Source: Megamerina dolium (Eukaryota; Arthropoda; Insecta; Diptera; Megamerinidae). From it: a stretch of 64,000 nucleotides of DNA. The position numbers and the translations under genes are program-made. The stretch covers positions 52,300,508 to 52,364,507 of the forward strand of contig OY978528.1 of the NCBI GenBank assembly GCA_963854835.1. Reading direction: 5' to 3'. Under the pieces are notes generated by a model, which was not told the DNA's origin, did no database searches, and saw only the letters and a list, made by a program, of their open reading frames with translations. How positions within the stretch are numbered: the first letter of the stretch is position 1; the number at the start of each line of letters is the position of its first letter. Of this stretch, positions 48,063 through 60,609 are shown in pieces.

Positions 48063-48235
48063 TAGAAACTTTTCAATTGTTACTGCTGAAGAATTGCCAA
48101 TTGCTTGCCGAAATGTGGGTGCGGTTCGAAAGAAAAAATCTTCACGATATTAAATTTGTTATGCTTCAGCCGGGGATTGAACCCAAGACCTACATATCAG
48201 AAGGCCAACACACTAACCACTGAGCTACGGCACCC
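48063..48235 (-). mobile_element. SINE, head half only
   Basis: On the minus strand GGGTGCCGTAGCTCAGTGG starts at 48235, followed by box B and TTCGAACCGCACCCACATTT. The 3' half of the SINE is absent. It lies next to a Tc-type transposase relic on the same strand. Confidence 0.8.
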
Positions 48236-48239
48236 TATA

Positions 48240-48560
48240 AAGAGATCTTATTCTGCGAATGATGCGCTCGATGTTGGTTTCCAAGAGTGGAATAGTGGTT
48301 CGCTTGTCCGTATATATCGATGGTTTCAAGTGGGACCCCAAAACGCTGCTAGCGTATAGATCCAAAGGTCTTTTGGGCGCAAAAAGTTGTCGCCACTGAT
48401 GGTGACAGCTCGATTTTCTTCGCCTTTAAAGAAGTATGGATCGAATCTCTCCGGCCCATAAATCATGCTGAACAATGAATTTTTCGGGATGCATCAATAG
48501 TTGATGAGTCCCCTGTGGATTACTGTCGATCCATAGGGAATACTCCACACAATTTGATGT
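48240..48560 (-). pseudogene. IS630/Tc-type transposase relic
   Basis: The minus strand reads WSIDSNPQGTHQLLMHPEKF and then LWAGEI near 48545-48440. After a frame change YFFKGEENRAVTISGD follows, and further on a tail like the end of the same transposases. It is the same family layout as the relic at 15.6 kb (MHPEK...LWAGG...GPYFF). Frame changes and missing catalytic blocks make it dead. Confidence 0.55.
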
Positions 48561-48564
48561 TAAA

Positions 48565-48594
48565 ACAGAGAGAAAGAGAGAGAGAGAGAGAGCA
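48565..48594. repeat. (GA)n run
   Basis: AGAGAGAAAGAGAGAGAGAG. Confidence 0.9.
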
Positions 48595-48599
48595 AGCAT

Positions 48600-50600
48600 G
48601 ATTTCCAAAAAATTTTGAAAGTAAATGGAAAAACTTTAAATGCATATAAAATTATGTTATGAAAGTACCATAAACTTTTTAAACAAGTGCGAAGTACAAG
48701 TACATCCATCAGCTACCTTCTACAATATATAGGTAGAATACACAAGTTAGTGAACCTATTTTACATGTGTGCTATAATTTAATATGCGCAACAATACAAA
48801 TAGTTGGGGATTGATTAGTGTTTGTGGCAAACTAAAAAACAAACTAAAAAGTGAAATTAAATCAGTTGCAAACAAGTTTGATCCATTGCAGGTGCAATTA
48901 TACTTAATATGGTACTCGTATCACACAAACTACCACAGCCATCATGAGTATATTGTGGCTTATATAAATCATTAATGAGAAGGTATATGTATGTACCTAC
49001 TATGTACAAGTATATGTGTAGTTCGTAATGCATATACGGACAATCAAAACAAATCAAATCCATTTAAGCGCTTTACTCAATTTAATTCAAACTGTGTGAA
49101 TGTCCAATATATCCGTATAGAGCTAGTGCCGTATATACTATTCAAGCATGTTAGCTAATTTCAAATTTTCAAGTCGTTATATTGGTGTATACATATTTCA
49201 CAGAGGTTAGGATTTCTGGATTTCATTTGTTATATGTAAGCATAGTGTAGCGTATATGAACAAATATTTGTGTTTACATATACAATATATAGTTATACGG
49301 TATGACTTGAATGGCTGGTTAATAGCATTTAAGTTGGCGCATGTATCATGTTGTACCATGCATATGTACTTGCTATATAGTTGTAATGGTTTTCTATTTA
49401 CAGATGTTGGTTTGGTATGTTGTCAATTGTTGTTTGCCGAAACAAAGTGGCAAAAAACTTATAAAAACTTATTTTGAAATATAAAACTATTGCAAATCGC
49501 AATCGCATGAAATAAAAATAATTTATAGAAAATAAAATAAATAATAAATAAACACGTCTGATACATAGTGGTCATAAATGTTATCAATATAATGACTATG
49601 AAGATAATAGAAACCCCAGCACTAGGCATATACAATACATACGTACATGTTGTATATATTCGAACCATCATATATGATCTCACTTAACATCTTAAAATAA
49701 TTTATATTTTGTTTTGCAAATAAATTCAAGTTCAAACTATTGCAATACAATACAAAAACATTAAAAACAAATAACTTTTGTAAATATAGGTAAATCTTTA
49801 TATTTGATTGTGTATATCATTAAGTGTGAATTTTAAATGTAATTTATTTCAATATCGATTCGATATTTGCGGTGACTAAGGCTACCGGTGCTGGTGCCAC
49901 GTTCAAGCTGGTACCTTATCTTTGTCGTTACTTTGGCACATATCCATAGTATGCATATATATATATATAATTATTTTCACTTAGAAATTGGTACTTTTTT
50001 ATTTAACCTGATTCGTCGTACGTGGTAATATGTAAGTCAAATGGCGCAGCGCACATATAGGTGTTAGTAAAACGTTTGTTTAAATGGAAAGTGCTTAAAA
50101 TGTACTTGTAGTATACGTATGTATTTATATGTGCAAAAACACTCCTTTTGTGATAGAACCCGATACTTTTTTCCTTCTGACGAGAAACGTACTGGCTCAA
50201 TATTTGCACATTATAAATATAAAATTAGTGGATGGTCATTCAACGTTATGAAAAAGTGTGAAAAAATACATATTTATTATGCTTTGGTCAGTTGGTCGGC
50301 AAAGTTTGATTTTGGTGGGATTTTGCTATAATTTCCATTCTTAAATATATTAAAATTTCCAGTTTTTGATTACAAAAATATTTCAAATTGTATGTTCACA
50401 TTCAAGCATTTGCCATGCCTGTCTCTATTAATGTGCTATTGTGCAACACTTTGTGTGATTGCATGGTCCCTGTTTTCATAAGAGTGAATACATAATAAAG
50501 AAAAAAGAAAAGTGAAAAGCAAACGTCAAAAATCCAAACTTCATCCAAAGGAGCACATTTTGAATAAGTTGCATACAATAACTTTAATTTCTATAATAAT
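48600..50600. other. Gene-free AT-rich stretch
   Basis: AT-rich with TATGTATGTA-type runs. A less AT-rich patch lies near 49870-49930 (GGCTACCGGTGCTGGTGCCA) but I find no gene or RNA there. Confidence 0.5.
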
Positions 50601-50609
50601 ATAATTGTG

Positions 50610-50944
50610 ATGGATAAGTAAGTGTACTTATGTGTAAATAAGCAATACATGTTTACTAACTTGTTATATTGTGCGATATTTTAGATTTATCAGCAAAAAG
50701 CCAAAACTTAAAAAGCCAGCCATTGATGAGGCTTCTTACAGCAAAAAGCACATTGAGGAAAATAATAATAATAATGGCGCTTCGTGCAGCTAAAAAACAT
50801 GTCTTATTTTAAAAAATCATGGTTTTATGAAACTGTTCCTTTTTATAGTGATGCAATTTGCAAACTACAAAATGCGAAGAGGAAATTCAGACCTGAATGG
50901 ATGAAATCATTCGATTGGTTGAGAGAAAGGAAGGAGCTGCATAG
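50610..50944 (+). CDS. Possible spliced 5' end of a hAT-like or zinc-finger-type gene or relic
   Basis: Exon 1 is ATGGATAA (50610-50617) before the donor GTAAGTG. After a 67-base intron ending GATATTTTAG, exon 2 (from 50685) completes MDKFISKKPKLKKPAIDEAS then YSKKHIEENNNNNGA. A third exon, 50849-50944, reads DAICKLQNAKRKFRPEWMKS and FDWLRERKELHR between TTTTTATAG and AG|GTTAGT. Exons 2 and 3 join in phase if a weak donor (TC|GTGCAG at 50784) is used; otherwise exon 2 reads on to TAA at 50791-50793. An MDKF start and an FRPEWxxxFxWL-like segment resemble openings of zinc-finger or hAT-derived proteins, which is inference. No later exon is convincing. Confidence 0.35.
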
Positions 50945-51248
50945 GTTAGTTTGACATTCTAACCTAAGTAAGATCTCATTAGTATTGTAAAAATGAACAC
51001 TGTATAACATCTGCTTTTTGTTAACATTAATTTTCTGTTTTTCATGCTTTAATAATGTACAAAGTACATGCAAATAATTTTTGTCCTCCAAATATTTAAT
51101 GTAAATATACGAACTTAATGAAAAAGAAACTTTTTTGCAGTTTGATAATTATTTGGTCGGTTGCAAACGAAAAATTGTGGCAGTGGCAACGCTGATCGTA
51201 AGTAAATATAATCGTACGTGTGGAGTTTGAACTGCATAGCTTTATATT

Positions 51249-51575
51249 TTGGAGTGCAAAGTGAAAGGCCGACGTGGTTTTTATCAGATTCCACCCCTTT
51301 CCGACCATGCCCGTTCTTTGTTTAAATTTACATTTTATACAGAGCTTAATAACTATCTAAACATAATATACATTTGTATGGTAGATAGGCGTAGGTTTTA
51401 TTCGATTTTGAATACACGAACTCGACCGTCGGTTGATAGAGACAATCCTCTATATCAATTTTCAGTAAGATTTCTTAATATTTACGGCAGTTATCGTTCG
51501 AATACACCGGCAAACAGAAAGATGGACGGACAGATTGAATCTTGCTTTGAATATCTTCATGTCAAAGTTGAATGA
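51249..51575 (+). other. Open frame without ATG (108 codons), unassigned
   Basis: The frame opens with TTG, so it is not a natural start, but its amino-acid mix is balanced (for example RRGFYQIPPLSDHARSLFKF and DNPLYQFSVRFLNIYGSYRS). It lies 0.3 kb after the possible spliced gene and might be a further exon or a decayed mobile-element piece. I recognise no family. Confidence 0.2.
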
Positions 51576-51899
51576 TTAATCCATTAATATCAACGAAATA
51601 TATTTGTTTGGTCCAGTAAATGATATTGCTGGCCATTTCCTTGAAGATTTATTCAGTATTTGTCAGAATCTATAGAATCTTAACCGTGTTGTTTTCATCA
51701 ATGTGTCTATATTTTCGAGCAGCCCATATCATTTTTAGTGAGAAATTAAAAATTGATATAAAAATAAGAAATGGTCAGTGTAAAGATATTGGAGGCAGAC
51801 GGCCAACTATGACGCTTTTGGTATTTCGTCATAAACAAGGTGGACCATTCTATTATATACTATAAATAAACTTGTCTATTATTGTATAATTTTCTTTGG

Positions 51900-52740
51900 T
51901 TTTTCTCCCTTTTACTTGATTGAGATGGGAGATATACAATTTTCAATTGTTTGATCGTTTGATTTGATTATAGTCTAATACAAGCTCATAGTTGAATTGT
52001 TTTGCTATTGTTTAATGTTTTTTTTATTATTTTTTATTTGTCTTATCACGTCATTAACTTAGCACAAATAATTACTAGAAAGTTTTGTTTCAGCATCCAA
52101 AAAATAAATGTCCACTTTTTCAAATCATTTTAAAAGTTATTATCATATTATGTAAAAATTACAATTAGGTACTGGTTAAAGCATAATTTCTTTTTAGCTT
52201 AATACAAATTTGCATATTAAAATCTTTTTATGAGAAAGTAAAAGTGAATAATATGTGCTTTAAAATTTGTATGTATATTTTTCCTACTTATCAATACATT
52301 ATTGTAATTATTATATGTAGTTGGACGAGTGTGCAATCAAGGTTTAGTTTGATAAAAAAACCAAAACAATAAAATGAAATAAGAAATTGAAATTAAATAC
52401 TCATTTATTTTTGATCTATGTCATTTTGACAGATACCTCTTCACTTGAATGTTAGTTTATTCGATTCTGATCAGGATCAGGATCAGTATTACAAGTTTAT
52501 ACTTAGTATTCATATAGCGTATTAAAAGTATATTTTACTTAACTAATTAATTTATAATAATACAATATATTGTATTAACATTAGAGTCCTTCTTTATTAC
52601 TCAATTAATTTTTTTCAACAAACGAGTTCATACATATCAAAATAATTGATATGAGGTAATGAATAAATTTCAAAAATAATAACAATAATTAAAAATATGT
52701 TAGATTTAGTAAAGATAATCAAACAACTGTAGATATAGTA
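51900..52740. other. Gene-free AT-rich stretch
   Basis: AT-rich; a short GATCAGGATCAGGATCAG repeat at about 52470-52488. Nothing else supported. Confidence 0.5.
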
Positions 52741-52746
52741 TATAAA

Positions 52747-53430
52747 TTAGGTTGTTCAATAAGTTTCCACAATCATAGAAAAATGGTGTAAGTAGATTTG
52801 ATAAAGCTTATAAAAATTGTAACTACAATTTCGTTAAGAATAAGTATGAAGTTTCATTTTAATTTGGATTATATACTGACGCGAGCACCAATATTAATGA
52901 GCCATGGATCTACTACAATGATTCTGGAGAAGAAAAAAATGTTTTCTCATTAAAAGCATGCACCCTCTCATACAGCTCAAAACTCCATCGAGAAATTCAA
53001 TGACCTTGCCGTGGCCACAAGAAATTCTTTCTTTGAAAATTATTTTTATCTAATACAAAATTATCTTGAATCCATTCAAGAAGTTAAACACTGGACTGAA
53101 CATAGAAATTCGACTTTGAAACGAGTTAAGGACCGAAAACCGACTAAGACAGTTTTGGCATCATACGAAATTAATCTTTCCTCGAAATGATGCATCCTCT
53201 ATTACATATTATCAAATTATTGCAGTGTATTAAAGTACAAATTATTATAAAAACCACCTTATTCGCCAAATTTAGCTCCCTCTGATTGCTGGTTGTTCAC
53301 AAACCTCAAGTTGAAAAGCGCTTTTTGTTAATCGAATATGCGATAGCTGCTGTAGATAAGAATTTTTCAGGCTTTCCGGAACATGGATGGAACAAGTGTC
53401 TTGAGCTTCAGAAACTTATTGAACAACTAT
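52747..53430 (+). mobile_element. Decayed mariner/Tc-like element with inverted ends, third lineage
   Basis: Left end GTTGTTCAATAAGTTTC and right end, inverted, are the same 17 bases. Near 53260-53330 the plus strand reads PPYSPNLAPSDCWLFTNLKL, the third-Asp motif with the Asp kept. Upstream text is stop-riddled. The end sequence differs from both other mariner lineages in the window. Confidence 0.75.
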
Positions 53431-53439
53431 GCTCAAATC

Positions 53440-54430
53440 ATATCTAATGATTCGCATGACTACAAATAAAAAGCAAAATAACTGCAACAATATAGTGGAA
53501 CTAAAACAATTGAAGCATGAGAAAAAGTTAAATTAAAACAATTTTTTAAAACAAAATAACCAACAAAATTCAGATTTTTGTTTTATGTAAATTCAAATGC
53601 TTAATTTCAAATACAATATATGTACATGCTCATTACTGTTATTACTATTGTAATATTCAAAAAGTGTACTAAGTGTATAATAACAACAACAACAACAACA
53701 AATATATATATAAATTCATAATAATGTATGTAACTACTGTATATAATATGAGATATATTAGGGTGCCTTTCATTTGATAATAATATAAAATAATTTTTTT
53801 ATTCACTTAATTTGATAGAAACGTATTCTATTGTGCAAGAGTCGCGATGAATCAACAAATGAAATGGTCGTGTAAAGGGGATATAAAAATGCTAATTTTT
53901 ATGCAATATGCATTTGTCTTTTCGAATTTTAAAAGAGAACAACTTTAAAGAAATTCATTATCTTTAATTCCTTTAATTTTTTATTACGATGGTGAATACC
54001 CTCTTTCTATGTTCATACAATACTATTTTTAATACTGGTGTAGATTTTTCAGTATCTTCAGCTACAATATTTTTAGTATACCTTTTTAGTATATATTCAT
54101 ACATATCTATGTATATGAAATGGTAATCATGAGAATATAGTAAACAAATGATTTTTAGAGTTTTGAAAAACATGTGAATTAACGAGCAGATTTTCACACG
54201 TATAAAATTTGAAGAGAATACAAAATTCGTAATGAGTAATCAGGAAATTGATTAAAATTATTTTTTTTTTGTTCTTCGTTTGCTTTATTTTATATATTTT
54301 CTATATAATCGTCAAATAAACATAGGAAGTTATGAAATTGATATCGCAACTTTGGCGTATTATATCAATTTTTCCATCAAGGCATAATCGTTTTTTGTGC
54401 TTTACTAAAATAGGACGGTGACAAATTGGA
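53440..54430. other. Gene-free AT-rich stretch
   Basis: AT-rich with an (AAC)n run near 53680-53700. Nothing else supported. Confidence 0.5.
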
Positions 54431-54436
54431 CTTATA

Positions 54437-55335
54437 GCCTAGACAGACGGCACCGTTAATCCGGATTAACGACGCACTTAATCCGAATAAAATACTAACC
54501 TGAGAGACGGCAGTATTGCGGATTAACTAAACAGCTGATTTCTCTTTTATTAGGTGTGCTCACTTACATTACTATCACTATATATTTCTGTCATCTGTCC
54601 CTCTCGATATGAGAAAATTACAAGAAGTACGTGATCTGAAAGTAGTGCCGTAGCTCAGTGGTTAGTGTGTTCGCCTTCTGATCTGTAGGTCGTGGTTCAA
54701 TACAAGGCTGATGCATAACAAATTTAATATCGAAAAGATTTTTCTTTCGAACGGTACCCACCTGTCGACAAGCAATTGGCAATTCTTCCGACAGTAACAA
54801 CTTGCCATGAAAAAGCTTCTAAAAAGACCTCTGTGACAAAGCTCATAAAAAGTGATGTCACAAGTGTTCTGCCGTTCGGAACCGGCAAAAATAAGTAGGT
54901 CCATTCTAATACTGTCCAAAATTTAAGACGCACAACAGTAATGGAAGAGAAGCTCGGCCAATGAGCCCTTTGGGGCTTTAAGTGCCACATATTTATTTAT
55001 TTTTTTTTACGTGATCTGAAAACTATCAGAAACTTGTAAATTGACATTCACAGTTCGTAATTGACAGCTGGATTTATTTGTTCGCCAACGCTTTTCATGT
55101 TGAAAACTGTTAACAATTGTTGAAAGTTTTTTATAAGCGTTTTTATTGTTTTGTAAGTTGGAACAAGAAAAATTCACAATAGACATTTTTCAGCAGTGTT
55201 GCCATCGTAAATTGCCCTAATCGTCTTTGATTTTAAGAATTAACTAGTAGGGTTAATGCGGTTTAGCTGCAGTTAATGGCCGAGTTAATTCGAATTAAAT
55301 TGTTAATCCGGATTAACGCCGCCGTCTGTCAGGAC
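54437..55335 (+). mobile_element. MITE copy 5, interrupted by a SINE
   Basis: Starts GCCTAGACAGACGGCACCG after TA and ends GCCGCCGTCTGTCAGGAC. Without the SINE and one target duplication it is 519 bp, close to copies 3 and 4. Its internal blocks follow the same order. Confidence 0.85.
54642..55008 (+). mobile_element. SINE inside MITE copy 5, 13-bp target-site duplication
   Basis: ACGTGATCTGAAA flanks it at 54629-54641 and 55009-55021 and matches the ACGTGAACTGAAA of uninterrupted MITE copies, so the empty site is known. Full length with the CTTTAAGTGCCACATATTTA tail. Confidence 0.95.
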
Positions 55336-56150
55336 GTGTATTATACACAGAAGTTTAATCCCATAGAAAAGTTGGACAAAAATGGAAGGAGTCATCCGAT
55401 TTGAATGAAATTTTGCGTGGTGAATAATATGAGGACGCTGATATTAAATGTGCGTATATTTCAAAAATAAAAAAAAACATGTTTTTTAATAATTGTTGTG
55501 GTCTTAAAGATATAACTATTTTTGTAAAAGTATTTTTGTACCAAAATATTCTGGTAACACTTATATATTTTTAATACACTGATGTTTTCCACTTATTGAA
55601 AGTCATTTGATTTGAATATTAAAATGCGAATATTTATTTACATTATTTGAATGAAAATAGTTCTTTCAATCCTCATCGTTGCTTTCCTTATTTATATAAC
55701 AATTGATATAAGGATCTTCCTCAATTACCTTTTTAAAACAATACAATTACTTTTTCTTTGAGAAGATAAAATAGGATCTGAGAATATTTAGTTTTACTTG
55801 TTAAATTAGAACAGATGTTATTTTGCGGAATTTCGAAAGCTCTAAAACGTAGCCAATTAATTAACAATTGTTTTTTGAACCAGTACTCCTTCCACTGTGC
55901 TTGAAGTTTATGACAAAAAAAAACGAGTACTTTTTGCTTTACTTCATTTTCATCAAATGTTCTTTCAACAATTTTTTCTTTAATAAACCCAACGATAAAA
56001 GATACTTAATCTAGTGGACAAACACTTAAAAATTAAAGTTATTAAATTAAAATTACTAAATTATTAAAATTGTTAATACACTGTCTTGTTATCTTCGCAT
56101 CACAACATAATAATAGCGACAGCGAAACTACAATCACTGCTGGACACCAC
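55336..56150. other. Gene-free AT-rich stretch
   Basis: AT-rich text with no supported feature. Confidence 0.5.
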
Positions 56151-56159
56151 GCTAACATG

Positions 56160-56590
56160 CTTTATAAAATAGGGTATTGAAATCAATAGAGATAAAACGG
56201 TTCAAGTCATTCACACAAATAGGAGACACAGTCTTCATACCATATTGAATTGTCTTCAATATCAATAATGAACCTGTTAAAATTGACACAAAGGCTAAAT
56301 ACCTTAGCATAACTATCGACCCAAAGCTTCTATGGAAAGTGCACATAATACAAAAGAGACGAGAAATAAATAATCACTTCAGGCAACTATATTGGCTACT
56401 AGGTAGACAATCTAAGCACTCTGTTTCCAGTAAACTTTTGCTCTAAAAATTATTAATCATACCCATATGGAAATACGGCACTGCCAAGAAAAGTAGCATG
56501 AAAATAATCCAGAGAATTCGGTCAATAATTCTACGAATCATAATCAACGCATGACTCTATGCATCAGTAATGAGGACATACAAAAAAAAT
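56160..56590 (+). pseudogene. Jockey-clade RT C-terminal relic
   Basis: Across frames the plus strand reads GIEINRDKTVQVIHTNR near 56172-56225, then KIDTKAKYLSI-like text with KLLWKVHIIQKRREIN near 56323-56370, then QLYWLLGRQSK, KLLIIPIWKYGTAKK and MKIIQRIRSIILRIIINA near 56500-56550. This is the thumb and post-RT region of Jockey-type elements (KYLG..LD..L.W..HI, YWLLGR, IWxYG, IIQRFQSK). Several frame changes are present. It corresponds to a part missing from the Jockey relic at 12.4-14.0 kb. Confidence 0.75.
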
Positions 56591-56804
56591 AAATAAATAT
56601 GTGGCACTTATAAGCCCCGAAGGGTTCGTTGGCTGTGCTTCCATTACTGTTGTGCGTGTTAAATTTTCTTTTTCTGAGCTTTGTCGCAGATTTCTTTTAG
56701 AAGCTTTTTTATGGTAAATTGTTACTGCCGGAAGAGTTGCCAATTGCTTGCCGACAGGTGGGTACCGTTCGAAAGAAAAATCTTTTCGATATTAAATTTG
56801 TTGT
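56582..56804 (-). mobile_element. SINE, tail half (5'-truncated)
   Basis: On the minus strand it starts within ACAAATTTAATATCGAAAAG, runs through TTCGAACGGTACCCACCTGT, and ends with CTTATAAGTGCCACATATTT and a TTTA tail. The tRNA-like head is missing; a (TA)n array begins exactly at the broken edge. Confidence 0.85.
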
Positions 56805-56807
56805 AGT

Positions 56808-56939
<132 letters not shown>

Positions 56940-56943
56940 CATA

Positions 56944-59139
56944 TTATACCCTGCATAATGCAATATGCATGGTATATTCATTTCGGTCAGATGTTTGTGT
57001 CCACTTGAAGAAATCTCCGGAGATATAGACATAGATATATATTCGTGATCAGCGTCGATTAAATTTTCGATTTAACGATGTCCGTCCGTCCGTCCGTCTG
57101 TCCGTCTGGCTGGTTCGCACGATAACTTAGTAAATATTGAGCTATTTCGATGAAATTTGGCATAAGTAATCTATGATCCAAGAGTACGGAGGGGATTGAT
57201 ATTGGGCATGATCGGTCAATAACCACGCCCACACCAAGCATTCAAAGCGACTAACCTCGAAATTTTCAAAATCTTTAACTTGCTATAACTCACATAATAT
57301 ATCACTTGGGACAACAATATTTGGCACATAGACTTATATTATACTACCATATAACCTCGCCAAAAGTGGTTGAGCCACGCCTACTTTTTAGCGTAGCTCT
57401 CATACAAAGTGTCTGTACTTCTTTTAAATTGAAACAGCTGTAACTTCTACAATCTTCTGTCCAGAATAACCATAATTGACATTTAGATTAACATGGTAGT
57501 CGGAAATAATATGGCAGAAAATCAGTGTGCCACGCCCACTCCTTTTTGGGTCTCCCATACAAAGTTGCGGAAATTAAAAAAAAATGTTACCGGTTATAAC
57601 TTGCAACTATTCAGCGTAGAATAACGATATTTAAGGTGTGGATTAGTATTGTACGAGCAACTAGGCTCACAGAAAATGGGCGCACTACGCCCACTGTTTA
57701 TTGTAGCCCCCATACAAATTTTAAATTGAAACAGCTGTAACTTCGGCAATCTTCTGTCTAGAATAACCATAATTGACACTTAAATTAATATCGTAGTGCG
57801 CAAAAATCTGGCAGAAAATCAGTGTGCCACGCCCACTCCTTCATAAGCCTCCCATACAAAGTCAAGGGAATTAAACTAAAACTTTTAAGCGCCATAACTT
57901 ACAAACCATTTAGCGTAGGACAACGAGATTTAAGGTATGGAATAGTATTGTAGGAGCAACTAGACTCCCTTAAAATGGGCGCGCCACGCCCACTGTTTAT
58001 TGTAGCCCCCATACAAATTTTAAATTGAAACAGCTGTAACTTAGGCAATCTTCTGCCTAAAATAACCATAATTGACACTTAGATTAATATCGTAGTCGGC
58101 AAAAATCTGGCAGAAAATCAGTGTGCCACGCCCACTCCTTCATGAGTCTCCCATACAAAGTCAAGGGAATTAAACTAAAACTTTTAAGCTCCATAACTTA
58201 CAAACCATTTAGCGTAGGAAAACGAGATTTAAGGTATGGAATAGTATTGTACGAGCAACTAGACTCACTTGAAATGGGCGCGCCATACCCACTGTTTATT
58301 GTAGCCCCCATACAAAATGACTGAAATTCTTTTAAATTGAAACAGCCGTAACTTCGGCAATCTTCTGTCTAGAATAACCATAATTGACACTTAGATTAAT
58401 ATCGTAGTCGGAAATAATCTGGCAAAAAATCAGCATACCACTCCCACTTCTTATTGGGGCTCCCATACAAAGTTGAGGAAATTAAACAAACATTTTAACC
58501 ACCATAACTTACAAACTATTCAGCGTAGAACAACCAGATTGAAGGTGTGGATTAGTATTATAAGAGCAAATATACCCAGAAGAAATGGGCTAGCCACGTC
58601 CATTGTTTATAGTGGCTCCCATACAGGATGACTGAATTTCTTTTAAATTGAGATAGCTGCAGCTTCTGCAATCTTCTGTCTAGAACAATCATAATTAATA
58701 CTTAGGTTAATATGGTAGTTGTACATAATCTGGCAAAAAATCAACATGCCATACAAAGTTGCGAAAATTTTAAAAAATTTAAACCACTATAAAGTACGAA
58801 CTATTAAGCGTAGGACGTAGGTGTGGATTAATATTCAAAAATTTATTGGATTTACAAGAAAGAGGTAAACCACGCCAACTTTTTATATAGCTCCCATACT
58901 AAGTCTCGGAATTATCTTAAAAACCTCCTTTAAATTATCCCTTTTAGAACTCTCATAACATAGAAAGTACTTCGTCAAAGTCAACCATATTTCGGGTGTA
59001 AATTAGTAGTATATGCAAAAATTGTTTTTCAAAAAGTGGAAATAAAAAAAAGAGATGGATATTCGAGTAAACTTTTTATATATATATATATCTACATATG
59101 CAGGGTATAATTTGGTCGTCCCCAGCCGACTGTAAGGAG
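56944..59139 (-). mobile_element. GACG element, longest copy (2.2 kb), reverse orientation
   Basis: It reads, inverted, exactly like the 17-18.9 kb copy. TTATACCCTGCATAATGCAA at 56944 is its right end, and GCAGGGTATAA followed by GTCGTCCCCAGCCGAC near 59100-59132 is its left end with the hairpin. CCACGCCCACTC-type boxes near 57530, 57828, 58128 and 58440 mark internal units of about 300 bp. (GTCC)n lies near 57080-57100. No gene inside. Confidence 0.8.
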
Positions 59140-59347
59140 ATTTTTTTTTTTTACGTGGTACAGAATGTCAGTTTTCCAACCAGCACATGTCTGAGTATCT
59201 TTTCTCAATACTTTACTAGATATACTTACAGCACTAGAGCCATTTCTTGAAAAATAATGAATATTCTAGAGATCTTTTCGACAGATTTACATATGATTTT
59301 AGAAAAATAGGACTTTATCGATACGATTATAAAATACCGCTAATATA

Positions 59348-59846
59348 TTAGATGTAGTAAAAGGAAATCCATTATTTTTGCATTAAATTGAAGGTTTTAT
59401 TTATTTAAATTGCACCAAGCGGTTTTTTGTACAATGTTTAGCTCCAATTAGGCGATAGAAACAGTGCTTACATGACGGTCGGACTCGACGATTTGCATTA
59501 TTTTATCGATATTTTCGACAATTGCCTTGCATCTTTGACATCAAAATTACCGGAACGGAATCGATGAAACCAAGGATGCACGTGATTGGCTGTTCGCCTT
59601 TATCGAAGAAAAACTGTAAAATATGGCGTATTTTTTCTTTACTGGTCTCCATCTTTGACGCGTGCTCAAGCGATACTGAGTCCAGCAATCACAAAACTGC
59701 CTGCAAAAGTTTATTTAGTACGAAATCCTATCTTTCTAACGTCATCTAGCGTAACCCGATCGCACTTATACTACGCGAGATACAGATTACTAACGATACT
59801 GAGCCAGCAATTGGAAAAGTAGTGGATTTCCTTTTACTACACCTAA
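59348..59846 (-). mobile_element. Mariner deletion derivative (0.5 kb) keeping the N-terminal part
   Basis: Ends TTAGATGTAGTAAAAGGAAA and (inverted) TTAGGTGTAGTAAAAGGAAA. On the minus strand, METSKEKIRHILQFFFDKGE lies near 59652-59593, and further in, NFDVKDA and ESDRHVSTVSIA-like text in shifted frames. These belong to the helix-turn-helix region of a mariner transposase; the DDE part is deleted. It shares its terminal regions (CTATCTTTCTAACGTCA, CCCGATCGCACTTATAC) with the element at 61.8 kb. Confidence 0.8.
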
Positions 59847-59849
59847 TAT

Positions 59850-60160
59850 TTTTCGATTTTTCTTTAAAACTGCCTAAGCTCAAAATGTTTAGAAGTAGAA
59901 TAGTAGCAGTATACATTTGTAGAAACATGTTTCTTGATCAGATATTAAATTTGCGCAGTATGATCGTGTGATATATCATAAGCAATTGTAATATTATTAA
60001 GACGTAAAATAATCAATCGGATAAAATGAGATAACCTACTCGTATTTAATTAAATAACCAGTATTGATTCTTTTAAGTAAATGTAAACAATATGCAATTT
60101 AAATACTAAGTAAGATTAAAATAAACTTAGATATAGTGATAGAAAACGTATACAATGGAC
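59850..60160. other. Short AT-rich spacer
   Basis: No feature seen. Confidence 0.5.
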
Positions 60161-60163
60161 ATC

Positions 60164-60603
<440 letters not shown>

Positions 60604-60609
60604 TACATC

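Noticed and set aside
54618..54990. Overlapping 60-88-codon frames on the minus strand, with near-copies at 1746-1946, 47411-47650, 56719-56958 and 61402-61610
   Set aside because: They are SINE bodies read in the same frame; similarity reflects repeat copies, not a gene family.
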